DNA of 64,000 nt from Brasenia schreberi (lineage: Eukaryota; Streptophyta; Magnoliopsida; Nymphaeales; Cabombaceae), in contig JAYKKT010000088.1 of assembly GCA_036023115.1 (NCBI GenBank), positions 5,541,001 through 5,605,000 on the forward strand. Reading direction: 5' to 3'. Positions 25,962-37,110 of this stretch are shown here, in pieces (position 1 is the stretch's first letter; every line of letters starts with the position of its first letter). The translations under genes and the position numbers were made by a program. The notes below the pieces were generated by a model. The model was given only the letters and a program-made list of their open reading frames with translations, had not been told where the DNA came from and made no database searches.

Positions 25962-26150
25962 AGAGCAAGAAAGTAGAGAGGCAATGCTCAGCTAGAAGGC
26001 AGAGCAAGAAAGTAGAGAGGCAAGGCTCAACCACAAGGTAGAGCAAGAAAGAACAATGGCGAAACTTAGCTAGAAGATAGAGCAAGAAAGAATAGCGGCG
26101 AGGCTCAACCAGAAGGCAAGCGGCGAGGCAGAGCAATAAGACTCAGCCAG
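25962..26150 (+). repeat. 39-bp tandem repeat, at least four units
   Basis: Units begin at 25962, 26001, 26040 and 26079 with AGAGCAAGAAAG, exactly 39 bp apart, followed by degenerate copies. As 39 is a multiple of 3, the - strand stays open for 120 codons (25774-26136) as a 13-residue repeat. That frame is a by-product of the repeat. Confidence 0.9.
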
Positions 26151-26216
26151 AAGGCGGAGCGGTGAAGCCTAGGTAGAGCGGCGAAAGAGGCAGAGCCCCC
26201 TCTCCCCTTATTATAT

Positions 26217-26360
26217 CCCTCTCTCTCTCTCTCTCCCCCTCGTTGTAACTCATACTCTCCCTCTCTCCCCCATCGCTCTCTTCCTCTCTCCCGTTGTTTG
26301 TCTCCTATCTCTCACTCTCTTCCTCTCTTTTTTCCCTCTCTTTCTCTCTCTCTTTCTTCT
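26217..26360 (+). repeat. Pyrimidine-rich (CT) tract
   Basis: Nearly pure C and T over about 140 bp in the copia leader. Confidence 0.9.
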
Positions 26361-27002
26361 CAAAGCTTTCCCGCTCACAGTTTTTTGAAATCGTGGGTAC
26401 CTGAAACCAAGTTGTTTCTAAAAAATCTCTAGTAGTTTTCTAAAAACTGGCTTTTTATTTTACAAAATTGTCACTGAGCAAAATTATGAAAATACCCAAA
26501 TATTTTTTTAAGTAAAAGACAATTTTGCCCCTAATAGGTGAAAAGACAAAACTATCCTCTGGTAGTTCTTGGAAATTATGAAAGTACAAAGTTATCCCTG
26601 GATGTTGAAATTTCACAGTTTTACCATTATGCAAAAAGATAATATTGCCCTTATCTTTTTAAGAAAAGCAAAAAATAGGTTGAGGGGTATAATTATGGTT
26701 CTACCATTAATCAATTATGAATTTTATAAAAAAACCAAGTACGCTTTTACTATTCTACCTTGGGTCTTTTTGAAATATTTTTTAAAAAATAGGTTGAAGG
26801 ATAAAATTTCTGATTTACCCCTAATGTTTTTGGGAAATTACAGTAGCACGAAATAAAGGGAAAATTACTGTTTGTCCCTAGACTGGTTCTAAAATAGCAA
26901 AATCAAGTTAAGAGTTTTTTCATAAATTAGTACCAAAGTATCAATTAAAATTACTCTTAGGTACTTAGAGAAATTTCCAAATAAGCACCTAAATATTTTG
27001 GG

Positions 27003-28900
27003 ATGTGGTTTGAAAAAAAACCAAACCTAGGTCATCTTAGGAGGTGGGGATCTATCGCTCATGTAAAGATCCTTGACCAGACAAGAGATAACCTAGACAG
27101 TAGATATTTAAGATATATATTTGGATACCCTAAAGGATCTAAGGGATATCAGTTTTATCATAAGAACTATGGACTCATAAAGGACAAGGATGTTAATTTC
27201 TTAGAGGATACTAAAAATGACGTCCTTAAAAATAAAGATAAGTATATTGACAATATAGTAGATCTAGATCAATCATCTTTCAAACTCATATATGATCTTT
27301 CTAAACAAACTGAAACTTTAAGTGGACATAAAAGACCTAGAATCAAACCATCCAACTTAAAGGATTATCATACTTAACTTGTAGAGAAAGTGTGCAATTC
27401 AATGAATTTAGATGAGCTGATCGATAACTTAATATATCGGCATGTTATTGACTCATCTAAATCATCAGAGAAAAAGACATGGATGATAAACTTAAAATAT
27501 TGATAAAAAAGTCTAAGAATTTATTGATTTGCCTAAAGGAAGGAAAGTTATAGGTTGTAAATGGGTTTTCAAAAAGAAATATAAGGTTGATAAAATAATC
27601 AACAAATTCAAAGCGATGCTGGTTGTAAAGGGTTTTTCGCAAAAGGAGGGATAAATAAAGTTGAGACATATTTTCCTATTGGTAAATTTGCATCCATAAG
27701 AATAATCCAAGCTATATCAGCATATTATGATCTAGATTTACATGAGTTAGATGTAAAACTTGCTTTCTTAAATAGATATTTAGATGAAACATATATACAA
27801 GATCCAGAAGGATACATAGTTGAAGGCCAAGAAGATAAAATATATAAGTTGAAAAAATCACTATATGGCATTAAACAGTCACCTTGTCAATGGTATTTGA
27901 CTTTTCAAAATGTCATTATTGAACTTGGGTTTGTGACTAATGAACTTGAATGTTATGTATATGTATGGAATAGTGGGAGTCACTTTGTCATCTTATCATT
28001 ATATATAGATGACATATTGTTGACTGGGAATGACAATGAAATGATTGTCAAAACCAAGTCATGGTTAAACTCAAGGTTTGAAATGAAGGATATGAGGAAG
28101 CAACTTATATCCTGGGTATAAAGATTTTTCGAGATAGAGAATCTAAACTCCCATGCCTAAGTCAAGAGAGATATATTGATTATATTTTTAAGAAATTTAA
28201 AATGAGTGAAATCAAGTCTATATCTACACCCGTTATGAAAGGGGTTAAATTGAGTAAGGTTGATTGTCCTGATGAAGGAGATGATAAGATTAATATTCCT
28301 TATGTATAAGCTGTGAGAAGCTTGATATATGTTATGTTATGTACAATACCTGATATCAGCTTCGTTATTGGTTTTGTGAGTAGATATCAATGTAATCTTG
28401 GATGACAATTCTAAGATATCTTAAAGCAACAAATATTTGAAATTATGTTTTGAAGCAGATGAACTAAAAGTGATAGGATACTCTGATGCTAACTTTGCTA
28501 GGAGCAAAGATGACAACAAGTCAATCTCGAGTCAAATATTCTTATTTAGAGGTGGAGGTGTTCATTGGGCCTGCAAGAAACAGGTTGTATAGCATTGCAT
28601 ATATAGGAGGCTAAATATGTAGCTTGTTGTACGACTACAACTAGTATTGTTTGGATAAGCCGTTTCATACGTGATTTGAAGCTAGATATAACCAATGAAC
28701 TTATTGTCATTTATTCTGACAACAATACAACAATTACTCTTATTAAGAGTGGAGTTGATAACTCTAAAAGCAACATTATAATGGTTAAATACCATTGTTT
28801 TCATGATATGATTACGAGAAAGGAAATATCCATCTCATATATGCAATTGATGACATGTTGGCAGACCCCTTGACTAAAGGCATAAGAAAGAATATTTTAA
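27003..28900 (+). pseudogene. Copia pol pseudogene (integrase tail, RT, RNase H)
   Basis: An open 124-codon block at 27003-27377 has the copia integrase C-terminal signature (HLRRWGSIAHV, RYIFGYPKGSKGYQFY). RT pieces follow: KGFS at about 27629, KKSLYGIKQSPCQWY at 27852-27896 and LYIDDILLTGND at 27999-28034, which has the expected copia DD. RNase H remnants include EAKYVACCTTTT near 28609 and SDNNTTITLIKSGV near 28714. Stops and frameshifts lie between all blocks. The polyprotein would have integrated and copied the element; it is dead. Confidence 0.85.
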
Positions 28901-28945
28901 AGAATATTTTCTCAAACCATGTTACAAATATGGGTTTGAGATATG

Positions 28946-29221
28946 TTTGATTATTGTGTAGGTAAGAAACCATACAAAAGGTAATTATTGTAATAACAAC
29001 CATACATGACATAACTTGGAAAACCCTACAAAAGTTGAAGGCAAAACCAGTATATCAGATTACTTGGCTGAAATGGCCAAGTGGGTTTGATTGTTATGTA
29101 GGTAAGAAACCTCACAAAAGGTAATAATTGCAATAACAATCATACATAACATAACTTGAAAAACCCTACAATAGTGGGAGGCAAAACGAGTATGTCAAAT
29201 ACTTGGCTCGAATGGCTAAGT
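28946..29221 (+). repeat. Tandem duplication (~136 bp) ending in polypurine AAGTGGG, just before the 3' LTR
   Basis: Two units, about 28946-29085 and 29086-29221, share TTTGATT.TTATGTAGGTAAGAAACC-like starts, ACATAACTTG.AAAACCCTACAA and ...TACTTGGCT.GAATGGC.AAGTGGG ends. The last AAGTGGGAGA abuts the LTR and is the likely polypurine tract. Confidence 0.8.
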
Positions 29222-29227
29222 GGGAGA

Positions 29228-29582
29228 TGTAATAGAAAATGGTTATTCTCAAGTTGTAAAATATTATAAGAAAGAGAAACATTAACATTACATAAATTAA
29301 ACTAAAAACTGTAATGTTAAAGGATTAAAAACACATAACGACTTGTAACGGAAAGCTCAAATGTGAAAACTAGGAAGATGAAACCTTCTATAAATATTGT
29401 ACAAAGAATACATAGTACAAAGGAAATGAAAAATACTGTAAATACCATCTTCGTAAGCCGTCTAAGGGAAACTCTATACAACTACACCACTTTCCTTTTC
29501 CCCTTCGAGTAAGATCCACATTCCGTTGCGACCCAAACAATCTCTGACGACGAACGGGAGTACGAATGATTGCAAACCGACA
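29228..29582 (+). repeat. 3' LTR of copia element 1 (355 bp)
   Basis: Starts TGTAATAG, ends CGACA. TATAAATA at 29389-29396. Aligns over its length to 25500-25823. Confidence 0.85.
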
Positions 29583-30220
29583 TAAATGATCATTCTTAGG
29601 CTGTAAAACCCGGCTACCACTTAGTGGGAGGAGTCAGTTATAACTTGAGTTACTCGTGGTGTCTCCCGCTCCATTGGGCGGGTGCTACCGGCTACCGCCC
29701 TGTGGGATAAAGAAAACCGTTAGTTGCTTCTTTGATGTGGCAGCCCTACTTATATAATCCATAAGCAGAATATGCCAAGATTATTGTTCTTCAAAACCAA
29801 TTATCCAGTCGTTTAATCATCCAATGCGAATCATATGGTCCTTGTATAGAGATGGTTAACAATGTAATTTAAACTAAAATGTACACGAATCCAAACTTAG
29901 GTAGTCATCCACCTCACGGAAGTTCCAAATTAGACCAATATGGATTTTGGGTAACAACCCACATTATTCAAGTGATGCAGTGCCCGAAATGGATCTATGG
30001 ACTAGGATCAACTATAACGTTCTCATACCCAATTCATTCTTCATGTAGAAATCTCTGAATTGATTACGTGATGAACCACGAGGGTTCTAATCTATTAGTA
30101 TATTACACTGAGGGAGGGAAGCCATATGTGGGACCTAAACAAGATCATGCTGACAATCTCGTTTAAAAGCTTAAATCCATATCTTTGACCCTAAATCTTG
30201 CACAAGCATTTTATAATATC
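29583..30220. other. Intergenic, no gene recognised
   Basis: Spacer between copia element 1 and the full-length RTE. No coding or repeat signature was found. Confidence 0.45.
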
Positions 30221-30440
30221 GTATAGGTTGTCTTTAACTCCGCCGATGTAAGGGATCACCCTTGCATTGCCGGTCCCAAGCCCGGATAAAGGAGGAGGGT
30301 TGTGTTAGGCTTCCGACAGCCAGCGTAAAACTTCGTCGGATTTCTACAACATGGATTACAAAAATTATGAGCATTGCTTTGGGGCGTTCCCGCCTAGCGA
30401 CGTGCTGCAGAGCCCGAATGCAGTAAGAAGTAAGCAAGGG

Positions 30441-30614
30441 CCACTACATTTTCGCCCGAATGTAGTGAATCAATTGCAGAGAGGGTTCCCACATCATGGA
30501 CGGGTGTGGGTAAAGAAGTTAGTCCCGCTACATTGCCACCCGAATGTAGTGAAAAATTTTCAGAGAGGGTCTCCGCATTTTGATTATGGACGGATGCGGG
30601 GGTAAGGAAGCTAG
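30441..30614 (+). repeat. Two tandem ~85-bp repeats in the RTE 5' leader, each with a hairpin
   Basis: Units start at 30441 and 30525 (CC.CTACATT...CCCGAATGTAGTG). Each includes CTACATT/AATGTAG as a 7-bp stem around an 8-base loop whose sequence differs while the stem is kept, followed by CAGAGAGGGT and TAAGGAAGCTAGTCC-like blocks. Confidence 0.85.
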
Positions 30615-30625
30615 TCCTAGATAAT

Positions 30626-33481
30626 AAGATTCGTATTGGTTCTTGGAATATCGGAACATTATCGGGTAAGCTAATGGAGGTGGTAGATACTATGATTCGG
30701 AGAAAGATTCATATTCTATGTTTACAAGAGACAAAATGGGTTGGAGAAAAAGCAAAGGAGATAGAGGATACAGGTTTTAAATTATGGTACTCAGGTAAAG
30801 AAAAGGCCCGAAACGGAGTTGGTATTATCATAAATAAAGATTTAAAGGAGAGTGTAGTAGACATACAACGATATGGTGACCGAATCATGACATTGAAATT
30901 AGTGTTAGGAGTAGAGGTTTTGAATATAGTTTGTGCTTACGCACCCCAAGTAGGACTAGAAGATAGTATAAAGACAGTTTTTTGGGAAGAGTTAGATAAG
31001 GTGTTTCAAAAGATTCCACAAAGGGAGATGATTTGTTTAGGAGGAGATTTAAATGGACATGTCGGTAAAGAGGCATTAGGATATCAAGGGATTCATGGAA
31101 ACTTTGGTTATGGGGATATAAACGAGGAAGGTAGGGAGATTTTAAATTTTGCTATGTCATTTGATCTCTTTATAGTCAATACAATCTTCAAAAAATGAGA
31201 TGAACATTTAATTACTTATAAGCGTGGCTTATCACAAACACAAATTGATTACTTTATTTGTAGAAAAAAAGATAGAGCGTGTTGTAAAGATTGTAAGGTA
31301 ATTCCAGGAGAAAGCTTAACCACCCAACATCGACTTTTAGTTATGGATTTACAAATAAAAAAATGGACAAAGAAGAAAAGAGTGCATCGAGCTATTCGGA
31401 CTAAATGGTGGAACCTCAAAAGTGAGAAAGAAGATATATTTAAACAAAAAGTCCTTCAAGGAGATGTTTGGAATTATGTTGGCACACCCTCTGATATGTG
31501 GAACAATATGGCTATACATATTAGGAAAGTGGCGAAAGATGTGTTAGGGGTATCTAAGGGAGGTGTACCGGCACAAAAAGAAGCTTGGTGGTGCAGTGAA
31601 GTAGTACAAAACAAAATCAAGGCAAAGAGGGCATGTTACAAATTACATTATGCTAAGAAAACTAGTGAAACTTTAGAAGCTTATAAGAAAGCAAAGAAGG
31701 AAGCAAAAAAGGCCGTTAGTGAAGCAAAAGCTAAGATTTGGGAGGACTTATATAAAAAACTCAACTCAAAAGAGGGTGAAAGAGACATTTTTAGGATAGC
31801 TAGGGCTAGAGATAAGAAAACTAAAGATCTTAATTATGTTAGATGCATAAAAGACGAGGATGAAAAAATTCTAGTGGCAAATGATGATATAAGAAATAGA
31901 TAGAAAAACTATTTTTATAATCTTTTTAATGAAAATAAAGATGTTAGTATTAGTTTAGGAGATTTAGCCAAGTCAGAAAAGTATATAAACCACAATTTCT
32001 ACCGACGTATTCAAAAGAATGAAGTCAAAGAGGCTCTTAAACATATGAAGAGTGGTAAATCGGTAGGACCAGATAATATTCCTATAGAAGTTTGGAAAAT
32101 ACTAGGAGAAATAGGAATCACTTGGCTCACAAGACTATTTAATGAAATATGGAAAAACCAAAAGATGCCCGAGGAATGGAGAGCAAGTACACTTATACCC
32201 GTATATAAGAACAAGGGAGACATTCAAAATTGTGCGAATTATCGAGGTATCAAGTTAATGAGTCATACTATGAAATTATGGGAAAGAATTATTGAACGTA
32301 GGTTAAGACAAGTATCAAGTACAACAGAGAACCAATTTGGATTTATACCAGGTAGATCTACTATTGAAGCGATTCACCTTTTGAGACGTCTTATGGAACA
32401 TTTTAGAGCAAAAAAGAAAGACCTTCACATGATATTTATTGATCTAGAAAAAGCTTATGATAGGGTACCGAGGGAGGTTCTTTGGAGAACTTTGGAAAAA
32501 AGAGGTATCCCATTGACATATATTAACCTTATAAGAGACATGTATGATGGTACAAAAACATGTGTGAGGACTCATGAAGGAACGACAGACTTCTTTGAAG
32601 TTAATATTGGGTTACATCAAGGATCAACTTTAAGTCCATACTTATTTATAATGGTGATGGATGAGTTAACAAAACATATTCAAGATGAAGTACCTTGGTG
32701 TATGTTATTTGCAGATGACATTGTATTAGTGGAGGAGTCTAAGAAAAAAGTTAATAGAAAATTGGAACTATGGAGAGAAACATTAGAAAACAAAGGCCTC
32801 CAACTTGGTAGAACAAAGACAGAATATATGGAATGTAAGTTTGATCATTTGGCTACTTCAGAGGACATAGAAATTAAAATTGGCCCACATTACATTCCCC
32901 AAAAGGAAAGTTTTAAATACCTAGGGTCAATTTTTCAAAGTGATGGAAGAATTGATGGAGATGTTACACATAGAATTAATGCTGGTTGGTTAAAATGGAG
33001 AGGAGCATCAGGTATTCTTTGTGATAAGAAGATACCATTAAAATTAAAAGGTAAATATTATAGAGCAGCAGTTAGGCCTGCCATGTTTTATGGTTCTGAG
33101 TGTTGGGCAGTTAATCATCAACATGTACAAAAGATGTCTGTGACAGAAATGAAGATGTTGAGATGGATGAGTGGTCATACAAGAAAAGACCGTATACATA
33201 ATGAGGTTATTAGAAACAAATTAGGAGTGGCACCAATAGAGGATAAAATGAGAGAACATCGTTTAAGATGGTTTGGACATATAGAAAGAAGATCAAAAGA
33301 AGAACCTGTAAGAAGGTTAGAAAACCTAAATTTGGAAAGTATTAAAAGAGGTAGAGGACGACCACAAAAGTGTTGGAAAGAAACAATAAAGAATGATCTA
33401 GCTTATTGGGAGTTAACTGCTAACATGGCATACGATAGAGATCTGTGGAAACAAAGAATTCATGTAGCCGACCCCGTCTAG
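30626..33481 (+). pseudogene. RTE endonuclease/reverse transcriptase gene with premature stops
   Basis: The endonuclease domain (about 30640-31340) shows GSWNIGTLSG, LQETKW, CAYAPQ, GGDLNGH, QIDYFI and TTQHRL, the catalytic signature of APE-type nucleases. The RT domain (32045-33000) shows [11 protein letters not shown] (motif A), [13 protein letters not shown] (B), FADDIVLV (C) and FKYLGSIF (E). The C-terminal domain ends IHVADPV. Breaks: TGA at about 31196, where an Arg (CGA) codon is likely, and TAG at about 31901, where Trp is likely; both are single transitions. The upstream open block at 30351-30605 is in a different frame from the endonuclease. The enzyme would nick DNA and copy its own RNA at the nick. 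Confidence 0.9.
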
Positions 33482-33537
33482 TATGGGAAAAGGCTTAGTT
33501 GTTGTTGTTGTTGTTGTTGTTGTATAGGTTGTCTTTA

Positions 33538-34510
33538 CCTTTAAAAGTACCACACACACACACACACATATTAGAGCACTCGCTTTGCGAGTCCTTTGAC
33601 GCATGCAGAGGAGAAGCCAAACATATATCCGGATTAAATTTTGGTACAGGATCCAGGATATTAAACTCAGATATGGTTTCGAATTTGATTTGGATCCATG
33701 CCATCGTGATAGCTTTGGGTTGTTAATGGTCCAATGGAAGTCTGCCCATGGTGTGGTTTGAACATGGTATGTGGAGGCATGGTCTTATACATGATGAATG
33801 GCACGGATGGAATCCAGTTAAAATGAAACTGTTAGATTGAGCTGCTCGTAGCCGTCTAAATGAATTCATATGGACGGCTAGGGTCGTATGCAGGCCAAGC
33901 AATGACAAGATCCATTTTTCTGTTGTGGGGGCCTAAACTCGGATGATGAAGAAGGTGAAGTTCAACAAAGTGTAGAGTGAGTCTCTGTCCCTAAAAAGGA
34001 CAACACATGAATAGAGTTTGATATCAGGACTGCCCTATAAGTCATGCGATCTTTATGATTAAAAGTACACTTTTCATTCCATAAAGTATGAACATGTTCT
34101 GGAACTTGCAAGCAGGACACAGCTTACTGGCTGGCTAGTGGGTTTGTCTGTGTAGGTCAGGACTTCGATACCCACGATTTGCAAAAGTTATATCTTTTAT
34201 TTAATAATAAATTCGATAAAGTTTTACGCTCGTGTCAACTACCTAAGGTTACGTTTCTTCTTTATGTGGGCTTGCTTGGGGTGAACCCTCACCTATAACA
34301 GAGTCGTTCAACCTAATGTGCGCAATGTTCTTATTAAAAAAAAATGCTAATGGATTTGTTGACATGATATTTCAAAACCACCTCCAAATGTCATTCGCAC
34401 TCGGAGTCTGATTTTCGGAGTTTGGATATAGGATGGCATTTGATATCCAAACTCAGATACAGTGTACATGCATGATCCCATTGGTTGAAGTATTTTTGAA
34501 TTTGTCAAAG
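33538..34510. other. Intergenic, no gene recognised
   Basis: A (CA)n run near 33551-33568. Around 34205-34290 the words CGATAAAGTTTTACGCT and TATGTGGGCTTG faintly resemble the reverse complement of the RTE 5' end and may be a very old copy. Confidence 0.4.
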
Positions 34511-34525
34511 GTGATTTTGATATGT

Positions 34526-34694
34526 CAAAATAACAACTAAACATTTTCTCATACTAGATGGGGTCGGCTATATGGATTCTTTATTTTTATAGAATCCACG
34601 GTGAGTCCGATAAAGTTTTACGTTAGCTTTCGGAAGCTTAACCTAATCCTCCTTTTTTATTCGGGCTTGAGTGATCTCTTACATGAGCAGAATT
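34526..34694 (-). mobile_element. Second ~170-bp non-autonomous RTE-derived element
   Basis: The insert is 169 bp, flanked by a 15-bp TSD with one mismatch (34511-34525 and 34695-34709). Read on the - strand it has the RTE 5' head (ATGTAAGAGATCAC, then CAAGCCCGAATAAA, with an 18-bp gap relative to the full RTE), the TCCGA/TCGGA stem, the same GGATTCT...AGAATCC junction as the copy at 508-677, and the RTE 3' end (GCCGACCCCATCTAGTATGAG). Confidence 0.88.
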
Positions 34695-35044
34695 GTGATT
34701 TTGATAGGTACTTTTATATTTTTTTCTCTCTTTTTTCTTTTATTCTAAAAAAATATTTTTTTTCTTGAAGGTGGGCAAGTGTGCGCTTGCAGATGTACAA
34801 AGACTGACGCTCGCTGGGGCAGCGAATCAACTCAGACTTTTTTCTGGGCTAAGACGAAGTTTGTTGGGCAAAATTCAGGCGATGCAGTCCATATAAAATT
34901 TCGAGCCCATTTTGGATCTTGTAGGATTTCTGTTGAGGCAGGCGCCTCGCCTTGCCCACAAGCAGGTCCATCACTGACACTGTCCCTAGTGCGCCATTCG
35001 TGACCTTCCTAAACAAGTTCTATTCTAAGCAGCAACTCTAATAA

Positions 35045-37110
35045 AGACGATATAACAACAACTATGCCTTTCCCATTTAGATCGGGTCGGTTATACGGAT
35101 TCTTTTTTTTTTTGTTTCCATTGAACTTGATCTTATATTCTGCTAACATTTAACTCAACTGAAGTTACACATCCTTTATTTGTTTTCTGTCAACACTTTT
35201 ATGATCTTTCTTTTTTTAACATTTTCACCATCTAGTTTCTCACACGTTGATTTTTTTCTACATGTCAAGCCATCTTAAATGATTTTTCCTCCTTTTATTA
35301 TTTGTTAGTGTCACTCCCAATTTATTGATAATGACCTCATTATGAATATAGTCTTTCCTTATATGACTATGGATTTATTTCAACATCTTCATTTCTATCA
35401 TGGATATCTTTTTCACGTGTTAATGATTACCTGCTTAATACTAAAAACCATATAATATAACAAGTCTAATTGTTGTTCTATAATATTTACGTTTCAATTT
35501 TGATGGTATCTTCTTTTCACATAGAATATCTAATGCATCTCTACATCTTAACCAACTTTCATTAATTCTATGGACATCCCAATCAATTTTTCATCGCTTT
35601 GAATAACTAATGCTAAGTATCTAAAACTTTTCTTATGAGGGATACAATATGCGATAATCTTAGTTTCAATGTCACATAAAGTATCCAACTATGTATATAC
35701 TTAATTCCATATATTATGTATTTATTTTACTAAGTTTATTTTCTAATATTGCTCTCTACGGTTCTAATTTACTATTAATTTTTTCCTTAGACTCATCCAT
35801 TGACATGATTTCATCTACAAATAACATACACAAAGTACTTCATCTTGGATAGTTAACTTGTCAATACCTCTCTCTTCCAAGGGTTCTTCAAATAATATCT
35901 TTTGATACTCTTTGAAAGCTTTTTGTAAATCAATAATTATTATGTGAAGGTTTGTTCTTACTCTAAAATATTCTATAAGACATTCTAATAGATGAATAGC
36001 CTTACTAATATGTCTCCTTAGCATGAAGCCAAATTGGCTCTTTATTGTAGTTGATAATTGTCAAAACCTACGTTCAGTAATTCTTTCTCATAATTTCAGG
36101 CTCATCAACTTGATATTTTGATAATTTGTGTAATGATGTCTTCCTTGTTTTTGTAAATAGATATAATTGTACTCTTCTTTCATTCTTTATCCATCTTTTA
36201 GTTTTTCTATATTTTATTAAATAATCTTTAAGTCAAGTAATAACTGCCTCTCCTAGGATTTTTCATGTTATTTGGTCCTATTTTTAAAAATAAGTGAATA
36301 GCTAATCATATGTCTCTCCTAGGATTTTTCATATTTCTATATTTTATTAAATAACCTTTAATTAAATATTTATCTCATTTTCTAAAAAGTGTATTGGCTA
36401 TAAAGAGATCATATATCAATGCGGAATTGAAAACTTCATCCTTCCTCAATTAAATCTCCAAAATTATAGTTTCTATAAGTTCATGTATTTATTTAGATTT
36501 CCTCCAAAACAAATAATCTCACTTTGTAGAATTCTTTAAATTACCTTATCCAATTCCGTCAAAAATACCTTCTTTTTACTTTCTTGTAGTCCTACTTGAA
36601 GTACATAAATACAAAATATTCAAAGCCTCCACTCAACACTAATTTCACTATATCATTGTATATCTATTATACTATCTTTTAAATTCTTATTTACACTAAT
36701 TCCAACTCTATTTCAAGTCTTTTTTTATTGACTATCATAGTTTGAAGCTTGTGTTTTTAATCTCTTTATCTTTTTCTCCAACCCACTTTGTCCTACATAT
36801 GTTCATGCCAAAATATGGAAACTCTTTCTACTATTTGTTTACTACATTCACAAATCAATATAGTGGGACTAGCTTCTTTATCCACCCATTCATGATATGA
36901 GAACTCTCTTTAGTGGTGATTTACTACATACAAGCAAGAATATGGAGGCCCTTGCTTAGTTTTTATTGTATTTTGTCTGTAATGCATCGCTAAGAAGGGA
37001 TGCTAACTACTCATAATGTCTAGAACTCATGACAGTAAATTTGAACATATTTTATGTTGTCGAAAGCCTAATGCAATCCTCCTCTTTTAGTATTCAGGCA
37101 TAGGACTAAC
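35045..37110 (-). pseudogene. Old, internally deleted RTE copy
   Basis: It begins with the reverse complement of the RTE 3' end (ACAACAACTATGCCTTTCCC, GGTCGGTTATACGGATTC) and ends with that of the 5' leader (AAGCCTAATGCAATCCTCC, ATTCAGGCATAGGACTAACC). A 69-codon open remnant at 35815-36024 on the - strand holds RT motif A in decayed form (IIIDLQKAF). About 1.2 kb is missing relative to the full element. No TSD was seen. Confidence 0.8.

Larger units (their letters stand above)
25500..29582 (+). mobile_element. Decayed Ty1/copia retrotransposon with two LTRs
   Basis: A 5' LTR (truncated at its start) at about 25500-25823 and a 3' LTR at 29228-29582 flank a 3.4-kb interior. A tRNA-Met-type primer-binding site directly follows the 5' LTR. 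Order inside is integrase tail, reverse transcriptase, RNase H, which is diagnostic of copia. Gag and most of protease/integrase are absent. The leader has a 39-bp tandem repeat and a pyrimidine tract. Because the 5' LTR edge is lost, no TSD can be read. Confidence 0.85.
30237..33521 (+). mobile_element. Full-length RTE-type LINE (3.3 kb) with perfect TSD
   Basis: Bounded by a perfect 16-bp TSD (30221-30236 and 33522-33537). It has a structured 5' leader, a single endonuclease-reverse transcriptase gene and a GTT-repeat tail (about 33499-33521) with no poly(A). One EN-RT frame, short length and a short simple-repeat tail are features of the RTE clade. The coding region ends only 40 bp before the element end. 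Copies or fragments of the same family lie at 508, 34526, 35045, 45219, 48257, 49913, 53623, 57313 and 58541. Confidence 0.95.

Noticed and set aside
25774..26136. 120-codon open frame on the - strand with leucine- and cysteine-rich repeats
   Set aside because: It follows from the 39-bp tandem repeat in the copia leader, whose length is a multiple of three; antisense to the element and without motifs.
34205..34290. Possible third copy of the RTE-derived short family
   Set aside because: Only scattered words match the RTE leader and there is no 3' end or TSD.
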